From NCBI GenBank assembly GCA_963930645.1, contig OZ005649.1:76846626-76910625 (forward strand): 64,000 nucleotides of DNA. The letters are read 5' to 3'. The notes under the pieces are model-generated. The model was not told the origin of the DNA and did no database searches. It saw nothing but the letters and a program-made list of their open reading frames with translations. Positions 34,904 to 46,076 of this stretch are shown piece after piece. Source of the stretch: Salticus scenicus (Eukaryota; Arthropoda; Arachnida; Araneae; Salticidae). Both the position numbers and the translations under genes were made by a program. Positions within the stretch are counted from its first letter, which is position 1; each line of letters begins with the position of its first letter.

Positions 34904-35650
34904 AATAAAATTAAAAACACGTTTAAAAATACATTTATTAAAAAGATAAAAGACTTCCAAAGCTTTTCGCCTTAGATAAAACGAGGCATCGTCACGGATT
35001 TAGTTTTACACACTAGGGAGCTGTTATATATACTTTTGTACATATGGTCAACAGTTAAGTCCTTACAAAAAATAAATTCATCTGGAAGTTATACATAGAG
35101 GCTGGAACTATTACAGGGTAATCCAAGTGCAACACCTCCTCATTCTGCAATAGCTCCAGCCTCCAAGTGTAGTACCTCCTCTTCCTGCAATAGTCCTAGC
35201 TTTCACGTGTAGCACCTACGCATCCTGCAATAATTCCAGACTCCAAGTATAGCATTTCTTTATCCTACAATAGTTCCAGCCTCCAAGTGTAACACCTCTC
35301 CTTCCTACAACAGTTCCAGTCTCCAAGTGTAGCACCTCCGCATCCTACAGTAGTTCCAACCTCAAGTGTAGCACCCCCTCATCCTGCAATAGCTCCAGCC
35401 TCCAAGTTTAGCACATCATTACCCTGTAATAGTTCCAGCCTCTATGTATAACTTCCTGTTGAATTTATTTTTTGTAAGGACTTAACTGTTGACCATATGG
35501 TACAAAAGTATATATAACTTCTCTGTAGTGTGTAAAACTAAATCCCTGATGATGCCTTGTTTTATCTAAGGCGAAAAGCTTTGGGAGTCTTTTATCTTTT
35601 TAATAAATGTATTTTTAAACGTGTTTTTAAAGTGTTTTTAATTTTATTAT
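34904..35650. mobile_element. Fold-back element with 220-bp arms and a 40-bp minisatellite core
   Basis: Arms at 34904-35122 and 35418-35650 are imperfect inverted repeats sharing AATAAAATTAAAAACAC, TTTATTAAAAAGATAAAAGA, TAAGTCCTTAC and GAGGCTGGAAC. The core (35123-35441) is eight tandem 40-bp units built on TCCAAGTGTAGCACCTCC and CCTGCAATAG. The right arm contains CTGATGA, a GCCTT/AAGGC stem and GAAA, a hammerhead-core-like arrangement. There is no protein. It resembles fold-back elements in which tandem repeats lie between inverted arms. Confidence 0.75.
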
Positions 35651-36900
35651 AAATTGGTAACTACAGAAAATACCAAACTGAAAGAAATAGTCCTGTCGTT
35701 CTAAGAATTAGAAAAATCAAATAGATAAATGAATGGTGTCAAAATTTCTAACTAAAAGGTGGAATTTTCGAACTGCTGGATATATGATTTTAAGTGACAA
35801 TGGCCGATATAAATTGGTAGGGGTGTATATACTGATACTTTTTTTAAAACTACCTATGATTATTGGTTACAATACGTGTGTCACAGATAGTGAGTGCTTC
35901 ATAAATGTATAAAAATACACCATTTTAATTTTTGCCAATTTTAAATTAATTTTTCAATTAAAAGTTAAATAAATAAAATTCGATCTTAACATATTATATC
36001 TAGAAAGTTACGACTTTTTCACTTCAAATATGTACATTTAGAAACTCTCCTTTAAAAATCTAAATTGAACTCATTAACTGCTAATATTTTTCATAAATTT
36101 TCGTTGAAGAATTTACAACCAATTATTTTTACATATATCTGAATGCATAATACACATTAAAATGCATTTATTAAAATCCTTCAGCTTCATATAAATTTAG
36201 TTCCTCACATAATTCATGTATTTACATAAAATCAACTGTTACATAGCCAAGTGCATCTCTTATGAAACAGTTTGCATGTATTGAAATATCTAGTATCTTA
36301 CTTATGAATATTAAGCAACTAAGCAGGCAAATATTCCTCAAAACATTTCTCTTGTATGTAATAATGATGAAATATTTAATAAACGTGTATCAGAAAATAA
36401 ATGTATGCGCTTTAGTTAATAGCGTATACTTGAACAGAAGCTATATCTATATTCCTATGAATTTTCAGTAAAAGGGATTTGAATATCTAATATTAGATAT
36501 TTTAGTCAGACATGAGTATTTGTATGTATCGATTTGACAGCTTTGCTTGTATAATGATGAAAGAAAAAAGAGGAAAAGTAATTATATATATAAAGGATGA
36601 AAATTTTTCTGAATATCTTTCGAAAGGAATTTATTTTCTGTTTTCTTTTTAAGTAGAAGTTAGAAGGCGGGTAATATAAATATTTTTCGTATTTTCGGGA
36701 GGAAAAATATATTATAAATATGCTGGTTTTACATTATGCCCTGTAATATATTATTGAAAAATATAATAGATTTATTTGTTACGCAGATTTATTTGCTATT
36801 TGGTGCTTTTGCTTAATGCAATATATTAATTTGGCTACCATTTTTACTTTTTTTGTTACACGTATATATGGTAGTGAATGTATTGTTTTGAGAACAAATT
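35651..36900. other. AT-rich stretch without recognisable genes
   Basis: No domain or repeat partner was found. A 69-codon plus-strand frame at 36262-36471 lacks supporting features. Confidence 0.4.
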
Positions 36901-36904
36901 TTAT

Positions 36905-37150
36905 AAATAGAGCTTTTGTTATATTTGCACGTTTTGAGGGAACCTGAATCAAAAATCATGTTTTTAGCGATTTTCTGTGAGTGTGTTTGCGTGTATGCCT
37001 GTCTATTAGCAGCATATCTCAAGACCAAATAATATTAGAAAATCCAAACTTAGTATTCTAAATATGTATTATATAGGGATGCTACACTAAACTTTTCGTT
37101 CAGATGAAGCAAATCGTTCGTGTACAGGGCCATCCAAGAGTATTGAAATG
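36905..37150 (-). repeat. Dispersed repeat B, minus-strand copy
   Basis: Reverse complement of 5820-6075, sharing GTACACGAAC, AGTGTAGCATCCCTATAT and TTGAGATATGCTG. It ends just upstream of the CACTG motif at 37164, which may mark the start of the next element. Confidence 0.65.
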
Positions 37151-37163
37151 AATTATGTCTATG

Positions 37164-37200
37164 CACTGTTAAAAATGAAGTGCTCAAAAATGAGAACATG
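37164..37200 (+). other. Possible left terminus of a CACTA-like element
   Basis: The sequence begins CACTGTTAAAAATGAAG and continues CTCAAAAATGAGAAC. This is close to the termini of the small CACTA-type elements at 56211-56477 (right end inverted: CACTGTTAAAAATCG) and 57627-57899 (CACTGTAAAAAATAG). TG precedes it, matching the 2-bp TG flank of the 56-kb element. It lies 380 bp upstream of the first exon of the SAM-domain gene. Whether it is a true transposon end is inference, because the matching right end has not been located. Confidence 0.35.
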
Positions 37201-37545
37201 CGCATACTTATTTCGAAATGAATATTTTTGTTTCGAAAACGAAAACATCCCTATCTCATTTATGAAATATCACATGTTTTCAAATTGATAGCTGTTCACT
37301 TCATAACGATTTATCATAAATATGCAGAACTAAAAGAATTTCTTTGACAGAATTACTACATATTTTAACAGAAAGAGTTCAGAAACAAATTTTATTCCTT
37401 CAAATCTTTAGAACTATATTTCGTAGCGGATTGAACTGGTGTGCGGAAGAATGCATACTGCCCATGCGCAACAAGTTTCATCGTTCATATCGTGATTCGT
37501 GACGCCAACGCTACGCTCATGGCTTCCCTCTAACACAACAATAAT

Positions 37546-37588
37546 ATGGATTGGATAGAATTTGAGGAATTCGCCGAAAATTTTGAAA
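37546..37588 (+). CDS. Exon 1 of a SAM-domain protein (SAMD3-like family)
   Basis: ATG at 37546 opens 14 codons, MDWIEFEEFAENFE, plus one base, followed by a strong donor (GAAA|GTAAGT at 37589). Joining this base to the exon at 45020 restores the frame and produces the start of a SAM-like helical domain, as in N termini of the large, transposon-associated SAMD3-like family. The 110 bp upstream are less AT-rich than the surroundings and include an ATGCGC motif, which would fit a promoter or 5' leader. No TATA box is obvious at a fixed spacing. The evidence is splice signal, phase and domain fit; no transcript is available, so a chance exon remains possible. Confidence 0.5.
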
Positions 37589-38342
37589 GTAAGTACTCTT
37601 GGTTTGATATTTTTTCTATGTTTAAAAGTTTAAAACTACTAAGGATTATTTTTATTTATCAGATTCTATTATACCATTTTGTATACGCGTCGCACATGGG
37701 TCCTAAAATGTAAAAGAAATTTCATATGACTGGATTTTTCAGCTGATTTCATCATTTTTGTACATTTAGCTTTTAAGCTTTTTTTTTTTTAGTTTTTTCA
37801 GCTTTTTTTATGTTTCTAATGTGTATTTTAATAAAATAAACATCTATTACTGTAAAATAGATTTTGTCATCAAAATGCTTATATTTCGTTTTAATGTCTT
37901 GCCTTGCGTACAGTTTCAGCTTTTTCGTTTTTTTGCTAATCTCATCCCCGATTCTGTCATGTAAAAAATATTTTTCAAAAGTGGCACTTATCATTTTCTT
38001 TTGTATGTAATTATTGTTTTAAATTATGTTAAATTAATATTGTTTACCACATAAACTAGTGTGTGAAACTTTTCAGGGGTTACCCATGAATTCAGAGTTT
38101 TTAAAAAAATTTCTGTCTTTGATATTCCTATTAAATTATTTCTTTTTTATAGAAATTTCTAATTTTGAATGTTTAATGTTTAATTTGCTTAAAATGTATT
38201 AAGAACTCTACAAAACTCACTTATTATAAATAGCTTTATGATGCACCATTGATAAATTTTCAGAGTATTTAGCATATTAGGTACTTTCACCCCTGATACT
38301 GACTTTGGATAGTTAGACATGTATAGAGATTATGGTTTATTT

Positions 38343-38373
<31 letters not shown>

Positions 38374-39079
38374 GTGATAATTTTTTACATTGCTTAACTT
38401 AAAACATAACTTTCTGATTGCATAGTAACTATTTTTCAATTAATTGTATTCAAATTATACTTTCATTATTTCATTGTATATTAATTTATAAAATTCACGT
38501 ATAAATGTACAAAAAAAATCTGAAATTGTACTTCACGCGTGATATTCTTTTGAAATTTTTTGAGTGGCATGCCTGATACAGGTTAAAATTAAAATTTTAA
38601 CTAATTTGTTATAAAAAGTATTAAGATAATACTCATAGATTAATAAAAGTTTGTGTTGTTTTTCCAAAAAAATTTAAAATCAACTAAAGCACATGCAGTA
38701 TGTTGCATTTGATTAGAGAAAGAGTAACAAACAACAAACTTGTGGATGTTCTATCTATTCACAAAATTTAAATTTATAGAAATGCCTTTTTATAAGATTG
38801 TTTTTAACACAATGCCAGAGTAAAGAAAAAGTTACTTATCTGCATGCATTTTTTTTTTTTTTTTAATTGTGGTTTAAGATATTTTCATACTTTTTTATAG
38901 TTCAATACAAATTACATGCATTAATATTTTTACTTGCTTACAAGTATGAAAATTTTCAATTTTTTATAGATTTAGGATTTTCAGCTTTGTTTTAAGTTTT
39001 CCGCTTTTTTTTTTTCTTTCTGTGTGTATTCGTGACATCAGCTAATTTAAATAAAACTTCATCTATCCGTATTAATGAC

Positions 39080-39370
39080 TAGGGCTTGTGAAATACGCAT
39101 GCCTGGTTCTATTGCCAATGTTAACCATTATATTTTAACTGACGACTGTTTTCAGTTTTAAGGAAACTCAACTTTTTTAATATATATAGTCAAAAAAAAA
39201 AAAAAAAAAATGGTTCCAGAATCTGGCTGAGATTCCACTCCTGATGTAGCTTTATTTGTGCCATTTTGATTTTAATTTCTCTCATTACATTTTGAGACAC
39301 TTAAATCGGTACACCATTAGGGAATTTACACTACTTTTCTCTGTGTATGTTTCACAATAGTTGTTCTTTC
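39080..39370 (+). repeat. Dispersed repeat F, copy 2
   Basis: Direct repeat of 18390-18690, with an extra poly(A) tract near 39193-39210. Landmarks are TATATTTTAACTG, GAGATTCCACTCC and TTAGGGAATTTACA. Confidence 0.6.
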
Positions 39371-39552
39371 AATATTCTGAAATTCTGTTTATCTGCCCTT
39401 TACAGCAAAAAACTAAATTTTTAAAATTTAGTCTTGCTTTATTAAATTTTTCGTAATCATTTGAATCTCATAAAATATTTTTAATTATTGTCCCTCCACA
39501 TAACCTTTTTTCAGTTTTTTTTATTATTTTGTTTTACATTCCTTTAATCCCA

Positions 39553-39583
<31 letters not shown>

Positions 39584-40379
39584 GTATTAATAAACAACTC
39601 TTATTTTGTTTAATAAGATAATTTATAATTTTTTTCCAAGGAGGTTTTTCAGGATTTTTTCATACAGAGCATGTTGAGAACTTCCAATATTTCTGAAAAT
39701 TCTTTTTTCATGTTCTAATAATGTATATAATATTTGTTTTTATATTTATATGTTTATTAAGTTAGATAAAAGTAGAATTTTAAATAAGAATTTTGAAAAA
39801 AACCACTTGGGTCTTTTCAAGTGGTTTTTTTTTTTTTTTTTTGGGGGGGGGGGAGCAAGCAAACTCCTCGCCGTGAACTCTTACAGAGTTCACAAATCAA
39901 AAATCTTATTAATTCAAAAATAAATCTGAAATCTGAACAAATTCTGACAATTTTAGATTATACAAAATTCTAAATATTCAATTAATACTAAAATTACATA
40001 ACATTTCTTTTTTTTTTTTTCAAAATATCAACAGTTTAAATACAAATGTAAACAATATTTTATTAAAATACCATAACTAAATCAATAAGAGATCAAATCA
40101 AAAACTAAACTGAAATATCAATATGAAACATAAAGCAAACACATTATTTAAACAATTAACTCTTAGTTATCAAATATAAAAAAATAAAGAGATAATACAC
40201 ATGCACAATTTTAATGTTTTCAATTATCAAAAAAAAAAAAAAAAAAAATCACTAAATTATTCAAAAAAGGATATCGGATATTCTGAAAAATAAAGAAAGT
40301 GTTCATTAGAATGATGGCTTTTAAAGTTCAAATGTTTCTCAAAAGTTTATAATTTATTAGTTCGTAGCATTAAAGTTTT

Positions 40380-40803
40380 TAGTTCAGTCAGTTTGAGCGG
40401 AAAAATATGCTGAATAGTTCGTTTTAAAACACCATTGGCAGTCTTAACCTCATAAATTCGAATGTTTGTGATCTCTGCTGACGATTCTGGATTATGCCAA
40501 GTTTCCACAAAAGTTTGTTTTCTGAGTCATCACCTATTAACACATCTCCTACATTCAGTTCAGGTTGTGCAGTGGGATTCTTTAAAGTATGTGCTGTTAT
40601 TTAATCCAATAAGTATTCGCTTTTCCATCTATTCCAAAATTGCTTTAACAACAGTGATTGATATCTTTTACGTCTTAAAGCAGATGTTTTATTTGAAGCA
40701 CCTTCAATGGTGTCAGTGAAATTCACTGGATAGGTGATTTCTTTGCCGAAATTTAAAAATGCATAGGAGTTAAAGGGGTTCAGTTCCCCCAAGCTTTTCA
40801 CTA
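40380..40803 (-). pseudogene. Bel-Pao retrotransposon pol remnant (integrase end)
   Basis: On the minus strand, 40803-40601 reads GELNPFNSYAFL, similar to the EPLTPSHFL end of the Bel-Pao integrase, then RRKRYQSLLLKQFWNRW, the usual basic-aromatic motif that follows. After a stop, shifted frames continue with ELNVGDVLIGDD, LLWKLGII and VKTANGVLKRTIQHIFPLKL, matching the order of the C-terminal domain (DUF5641-type) of Bel-Pao polyproteins. At least one stop and two frame changes show it is dead. No LTR, primer site or other pol domains are visible, so it is a fragment. The family call is from motif recognition. Confidence 0.7.
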
Positions 40804-40869
40804 CTATTACGTAGCATCATCAGCTGATTTTTTTAACATAAGAAAAAAGAGTAAGCAGCATTATATATA

Positions 40870-41300
40870 TACCGAAGTAGTTTTATACGATTAAAGTAAA
40901 AAAATTTAGTCTTGTACACAACATGAGTTACTTGAGCTCCTTTGGGGTTACACCAGGGTTACATATCAATTCTTGTGAAAAATACTGAAGAACGAAAATT
41001 GAAGCTTTCCTAGATCCTCTTAGAGCGTAGTTACATAAGTTTAGAAAATAGGGTTAAGTTCATAACAGGTCATACTAGAGCTACATGGCAAAAAAGTTCT
41101 TATAGATGAAAAAACAAATCTTGAGCAGGAAGACTGGAGGTTTCAATATCAGCTAGCAACGAAGTTATATATAGTTATGAGGCAAAGTTGAGTTCAAGGA
41201 AGGCTACAACAGTGTCACATGGCAAATTTATCTTTAGAAGAAAACTTAAAAGGAATGCAGTGGAACCCTGAAGAATGGATATAGAAACTAAAAATATATG
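40870..41300. repeat. Degenerate tandem repeat, about 145-bp period
   Basis: Three diverged units share GGTTACACCAGGGTTACAT / TACAACAGTGTCACATGGC-like text and GTAGTTACATAAGTTTAG / GAAGTTATATATAGTTATG-like text. The array lies directly upstream (in minus-strand sense) of the Bel-Pao remnant. The function and origin are unknown. Confidence 0.45.
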
Positions 41301-41760
41301 AAGTCCATAAATTTTATTAACATAACGTATGCCACATTTTATGAAGAGATGCAGAATCTTTAAAATTGATAGCTTTTTTGCATTTAATGATATTTATTGC
41401 TTCAGTTAAGACAAGGTCTTTATAATCACGTGGAGCAGAAATGATTTAAGCTTGGGACCACAGAGGAATTGCATTAGGATTCTCATACAGAAATTCACCC
41501 AGTGCTGAGCTTTTCTGCTGAGCGAATGGGCTCTTCCCACCTGCCGTCAGAGGTCACATGATAGGTGATAAACAAACAGCAGACAAAGTCTTCTATGCCT
41601 ATAGCGATTACTGAAATAACATATTTTCTATTCTTATTTTTGATCAATTGAATTTAATCTGTGTTACTTTTTTATACATCACCATTTTTAATCCATTTTA
41701 TATCATTATTCATCCTCTTTTGTTTGCTGTATACATTTACAATCATCAATTAGTTTATAT
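41301..41760. other. Possible coding relic on the minus strand, unidentified
   Basis: About 45 codons on the minus strand (41487-41337) read as plausible protein with one internal stop, including PRDYKDLVLTEAINIIKC. I cannot assign a family. It may belong to another retroelement or transposase fragment. Confidence 0.25.
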
Positions 41761-42740
41761 TTGTCACTAGCAGGCTACGCCCGCTTCGCTGGTCACTATT
41801 TTCAAATGAATCACAATAATTAAAGAATTCTCAAAATTGCATTAATTTTTATCATGTGATAAAAAAAGAGAAAAAAAAATTCTGATCGGGAAAAATGTCG
41901 CACCGGGTCCCCACTGCCTTCGGCAGCGTTGACCCGTGCGCTGTGCGCACGTATTCCTTCACCATCCTTATGACTTCTCAAAATTCCATGTCATTACTCA
42001 TAAACTTTCATTCTTAAGGAAAGGAATTTAAAAATATATCATTTAGCATCGGATAAAAACTCGCACCAGGACCCCACTGCCTTCGGCAGCGCAGAGCGCG
42101 CACGTTTGAGGATGTATGTGCGCTGTACACGCATATTCCTTCTCAAGTCAAACTTTTATTATTAAGAGAGAAAAAAAAAAGAATGTATTACGAAATTTCA
42201 AAGGCATATCTTAATTTAAAATAGTGCAAAATATAATACAAAATTTAATCTAATTTTTTTTTTGTTTATCCGCATATTTTCATGAAAATTGAACAGTAGC
42301 TTTATAATATGCTGTCTAGGCCGAATATTAATTCAAATGTAACGTGAATGAAAATTTGAAAAAAATTGAAAATTGCAATTTTTCTCCCCACTGTAAAACA
42401 CGTGACATCTTGATCGGTTACAATCATTTCCTTTTTCATCTCAGACGTCTGGCGTTAGAAATGATGTTGCCACAAAAAAATCATACTTTAGTTAATTTTA
42501 AAAAATCTAATTGCTCTACCGATAAGCCGCTTGCTTCAAAAAATTATCCCCTTTCATTTGGTACCAAATTCGTAACGATCGGACGAATATTTCTAATTTA
42601 TTTTCCACTTTTTCTCCTTTTAACTCCGTTAAAATATCTATTTTTATGCAATCGCAGTGAATTCTCAGTCATTGAGATCGCTTTCTGATTAGACATGAGT
42701 TCACATTTTAATTAATGTCTCCACAACTAATTAAAATTTT
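41760..42740. other. Degraded repeat region with satellite-like hairpins
   Basis: Two segments near 41908-41932 and 42070-42092 contain CCACTGCCTTCGGCAGCG, the hairpin also found in the 147-bp satellite at 15 kb. GGCTACGCCCGCTTCGCTGG near 41770 resembles the end of repeat D in inverse orientation. CATTTGGTACC near 42556 recalls 14067. The 114-codon frame at 42344-42688 lies in this material and has no domain support. Confidence 0.45.
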
Positions 42741-42920
42741 TAAATTCTGTTTTCAGGAGCCCCTTGGGTAGGCTCCTGAGCATCCGTATGTCAATTTTTG
42801 TACTTCTGCGTTCAGTAGGGGCTGAACGTATAAAAGAACAGACAGGCAGACTGTGTGTCTGTCTGTTTGTGGGTTTTTGTTTGAATACATTTGTATTGCA
42901 ATGTTAGATACGTTATTTAG

Positions 42921-44595
42921 TAGGGATGCAGCGGATATCCGGTAAGCAGTAACTATCCGGCCGATCCGGCTAGTCAACCGGATATCCGGTAATGGCCGGA
43001 TATTACTATTATCCGGCAGTAACATCCGGCCCAAAATTTATAAATTGAGAAATGGGTAGAAATAACATATATGAGAGTGTAACAAATAATATCTAATAAA
43101 TAATCCACTACAATAACATTAGAGAATGTATTTTAATTTTTTAAAATGAATATTTACTTACTTTTTAAGGAATTAAAATAAATGATATTTTTGAAATAAA
43201 GAAATCATTAAAACCCAAATAAACTACTACGTCAGAAACGCCAATTTTTATTTTTATTTTTATTTTATTTTATTTATTTATTTATTTATTTATTTTTTTT
43301 TTTTTGGCGTTTCTGATGTAGTAGTTTATTCGGGTTTTAATATTCCAACGCCAAGTCTCCTGTTATTAAAGAAATCATACTTAAAAAATACACTTTGTTG
43401 AATCTTTCGCATTTCTACAATTGCTATGAAATTAACCACCAATATAAGTATTTTCAAAGTATGTTATTTTAAAATTTATATAACATAAAAAAGAAACAAA
43501 TTGTGGTACTTAAAAACAGGGTGTACAATTATATATATTTGTTTTCTTCTAAAAATATTGAAGTAATGTAATGGTCTCGGAGAAATTGTTTTAGCAATAT
43601 CAACAAATTACTGAGACTGAGATGAAAAAGTTAAAATTACTTTTAATTTTTCCATATTTGTTACAAATCTTGCGTACAATTATTCAAAAAAAGAAAAAAA
43701 AATTACGATTCATTATTGTCTAATACTACATAATGTGCAATAAATAGTTGAATGAATACATTATTAAATTTGTTTTCCAATTATGAAAATGAAATGTACT
43801 AAAATTTTAAGAACTTTTAATGTTTTTCAAAATAGGTAAATTATGATGTACAAGTAACAATTGTTCAGCATTTTGTGGCAGAATTCTGTTTTTTTCTTTG
43901 CTCATAAATGATGCCTGCGGAAATATATCCAATATATCCAAATTGAGGAAATATATCCACTTTTAAAATTATTTATTCATTCTAAAATTAAATTCTAAAT
44001 TATTTCAGAATTCAATATTTGTTTTTCATAAAGTGAGAAATGATAGAATACAAAAGCTGCTTTACTTAAATGTAAAGTTTCATTATAATCTAATTGTTGA
44101 AGTATTATCTAAAATAATTGGCAAGAAACAAACACTGAACTTAAAAAGGCACTTATTTCCAGCAATATTAAAGTTGAAAATAAAGAGATGGTAATTTTTT
44201 TAACATTTATAAAAAATGTTTGTTTTTTAATTTTAACAATTTTTAATTTGAATATTACTGTAAATAAATCTGCTTCTTATATTTTAATAATTGTTTGTTT
44301 CTTGAAAACTATATATTTAAAAAACAATTCAGTGGTTTTATTCTAGGATAGTTACAGATAGGTTTCATTTAATAGTTATGAAATTGTTTCCATTGGAATT
44401 TCATTTAAAAGAAATACATAACACGCGTAAAAAAGGAAAATAATGGTGGTTTAGAGTTTAGATTAGTCAGATTAAATGTTTAATACTAGGAAGAAAGAAA
44501 GAAGAAAAAGTACTGCAAGCCGGATACCGGATATCCGGCTCAAAGTCTGGCCGGATATCCGGAATCCGGCCAAATTTAGATCCGTTGCATCTCTA
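42921..44595. mobile_element. Non-autonomous hAT element with perfect 8-bp target duplication
   Basis: The 1675-bp element starts TAGGGATGCAGCGGAT and ends with the inverse of TAGAGATGCAACGGAT. TTATTTAG flanks it exactly on both sides (42913-42920 and 44596-44603). An 8-bp duplication with TAGRGATGCA-type ends is characteristic of hAT elements. Subterminal regions are packed with CCGGATATCCGG palindromes in both orientations (42932-43030 and 44518-44575), probable transposase-binding repeats. No transposase frame remains. A hairpin element is nested inside at 43209-43367. Confidence 0.92.
43209..43367. mobile_element. 159-bp hairpin insertion with 11-bp target duplication
   Basis: AAAGAAATCAT occurs at 43198-43208 and again at 43368-43378. 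Between them, arms at about 43209-43243 and 43308-43343 (AAACCCAAATAAACTACTAC and its inverse, with GGCGTTTCTG) form a strong hairpin around an ATTT-rich loop. An 11-bp duplication is longer than usual for cut-and-paste elements and suggests endonuclease-primed retrotransposition of a short structured RNA. That mechanism is inference. Confidence 0.65.
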
Positions 44596-45019
44596 TTATT
44601 TAGCATATTAGTTGTAATACACCTAATTATATTAAACTACTAATTAATAATTAATCTAATATTTATCTTAGAAATAAAAATTGGTTTGATTCTAATATTA
44701 AAATAGTGTTAATTATTAAGATTAAGCTATATTTTGTTTTGATGTGTGCTTATTCAAAATAAATATTCTTAATGACGATAACTGATAAAATAAAAGAATT
44801 TAAATTCTTAAGTACAATACATATAAATTATTTATTTATTTATTTTTTTAAGTTGTACTGCTTTATCCTTTATTATTATTATTTCTTAAGTTTTTTAATA
44901 GTTGAAAAAGTTATAGAACTTTTGATAAAGTTACTTTGATAAAGTTTTGTGTAATTGTTAAGATTTGCATGTTTTCACTTTTTCTTTAGAATATGAATTT
45001 AATTTTTCTCTTTTTTAAG

Positions 45020-45138
45020 ATGAATATATTGATGAAGAAAGTTTCTTTTTACTTGATGGTGAAACACTGAAGGTTTTGAGACCTAAGTCTGGCTTTCTCC
45101 TAAAATTTAATGACTTTATATTTTATGCCCGTCGCTGA
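45020..45138 (+). CDS. Exon 2 of the SAM-domain protein (copy A)
   Basis: The acceptor TTTTTTAAG ends at 45019. The first two bases complete the split AAT codon from exon 1. The frame then reads EYIDEESFFLLDGETLKVLR, the core helices of a SAM-like domain (the SAM consensus has an acidic ID..SFLLL..E.LK.L pattern), followed by a hydrophobic LLKFNDFIF, and stops at TGA 45136-45138. No good donor precedes the stop, so the exon may have lost its donor or may be terminal in this copy. In copy B the Asp of YIDEES is Asn, and other residues differ. The domain usually mediates protein-protein contact. The assignment rests on pattern and intron phase. Confidence 0.5.
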
Positions 45139-45265
45139 TGTCGAAGCTTCCGTCGCTGATGCCGAAGCTTCCGTCTCTGATGCCGAAGCTCCCGTCTCTG
45201 ACGCCGAAGTTCCCGTCCCTGATGCCGAACCTCCCGTCTCTGATGCCAAAGCTCCTACTAGTTAT
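45130..45265. repeat. 21-bp minisatellite, about 6 units (copy A)
   Basis: The unit is GAAGCTTCCGTCTCTGATGCC with variants. Because 21 is a multiple of three and no unit contains a stop, several frames stay open: one plus-strand frame reads EASVSDA repeats, another KLPSLMP, and the minus strand FGIRDGS. The array starts at the last codons of exon 2 but in a shifted frame. These frames are a property of the repeat and are not evidence for three proteins. Confidence 0.85.
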
Positions 45266-45639
45266 TTTAAGGCAAAGTGGATTTTTAACATTAATTTTTT
45301 TTTTTTTTTTTAACTGTCTTTTGAAAATCTGGTACAGTTGATGTTTATGCACTTTATTTTACAATAATTTTAATTATTTAAAATTTCGTACTTAGTTCTC
45401 AGCACCCTGGTTGAATATAATGTATTCACACCTTATTTAGTTGTGCAGTTAATTTAATTGATTTATTTAAATTATATCTCCAGTATAAGCTATATGCTGA
45501 ACAATATGGCTAATATTTACATAAGTGCCAACTTGTACGGCTTTGTAACACCACTATTTCATTGCAAATAAATTCTTTATGCTTAATCGCAGAAAACTGC
45601 TAAAATATTTATGAAACACTTCTATTAAATTTCCGTTAG

Positions 45640-45671
<32 letters not shown>

Positions 45672-46076
45672 CAAAAGTTAGCACCTATGTATTGAGTAGC
45701 ATTATATTAGTGTTAGTAATAGTTCAGTTTATTCCAGTATACGTATTCTGTTAAAAACTTCATATGTAATGCATATTGTAATTGTATTAGAAACCTAAGA
45801 AGGTTCAAACTTTTAAAATGTTTGCTTTATATTATTATTATATATATATAATTTGTATTTCTGTGTGTGTTTAAAATAAGTAAGGAGGAGGGGAAAAAAT
45901 CTTCAGACTAATATTTAAAAGAAACAAGGGATAATGAAATTTATCAAAATCAACGCGATTAAAAATTTCTAGATAGTTATGATAAAATATACTATAAATA
46001 ATATATTATACTAAGCTATGTAATACTCAAAACTAAATTCAAAACTGGTGTACAATCAATAAAAATATTTTAAAAT

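Larger units (their letters stand above)
37589..45019 (+). other. Inferred 7.4-kb intron carrying several insertions
   Basis: Bounded by GTAAGT at 37589 and a pyrimidine-rich acceptor TTTTTTAAG at 45011-45019. It contains poly(T) tracts (38346-38373 and 39559-39583), dispersed repeat F copy 2, a Bel-Pao pol remnant on the minus strand, a degenerate tandem repeat near 40.9-41.3 kb and a hAT element. Several TTCAGCTTTTT-like motifs recur from 37730 to 39010, and a hairpin CCACTTG/CAAGTGG lies at 39803-39826. Confidence 0.4.

Noticed and set aside
39795..39832. Hairpin followed by a T-run, like a bacterial terminator
   Set aside because: The sequence is eukaryotic; the hairpin CCACTTG/CAAGTGG next to poly(T) is a repeat end, not a rho-independent terminator.
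42344..42688. 114-codon plus-strand reading frame
   Set aside because: It lies in degraded repeat sequence and its hydrophobic end is a translation of T-rich DNA. No homologous motif was recognised.
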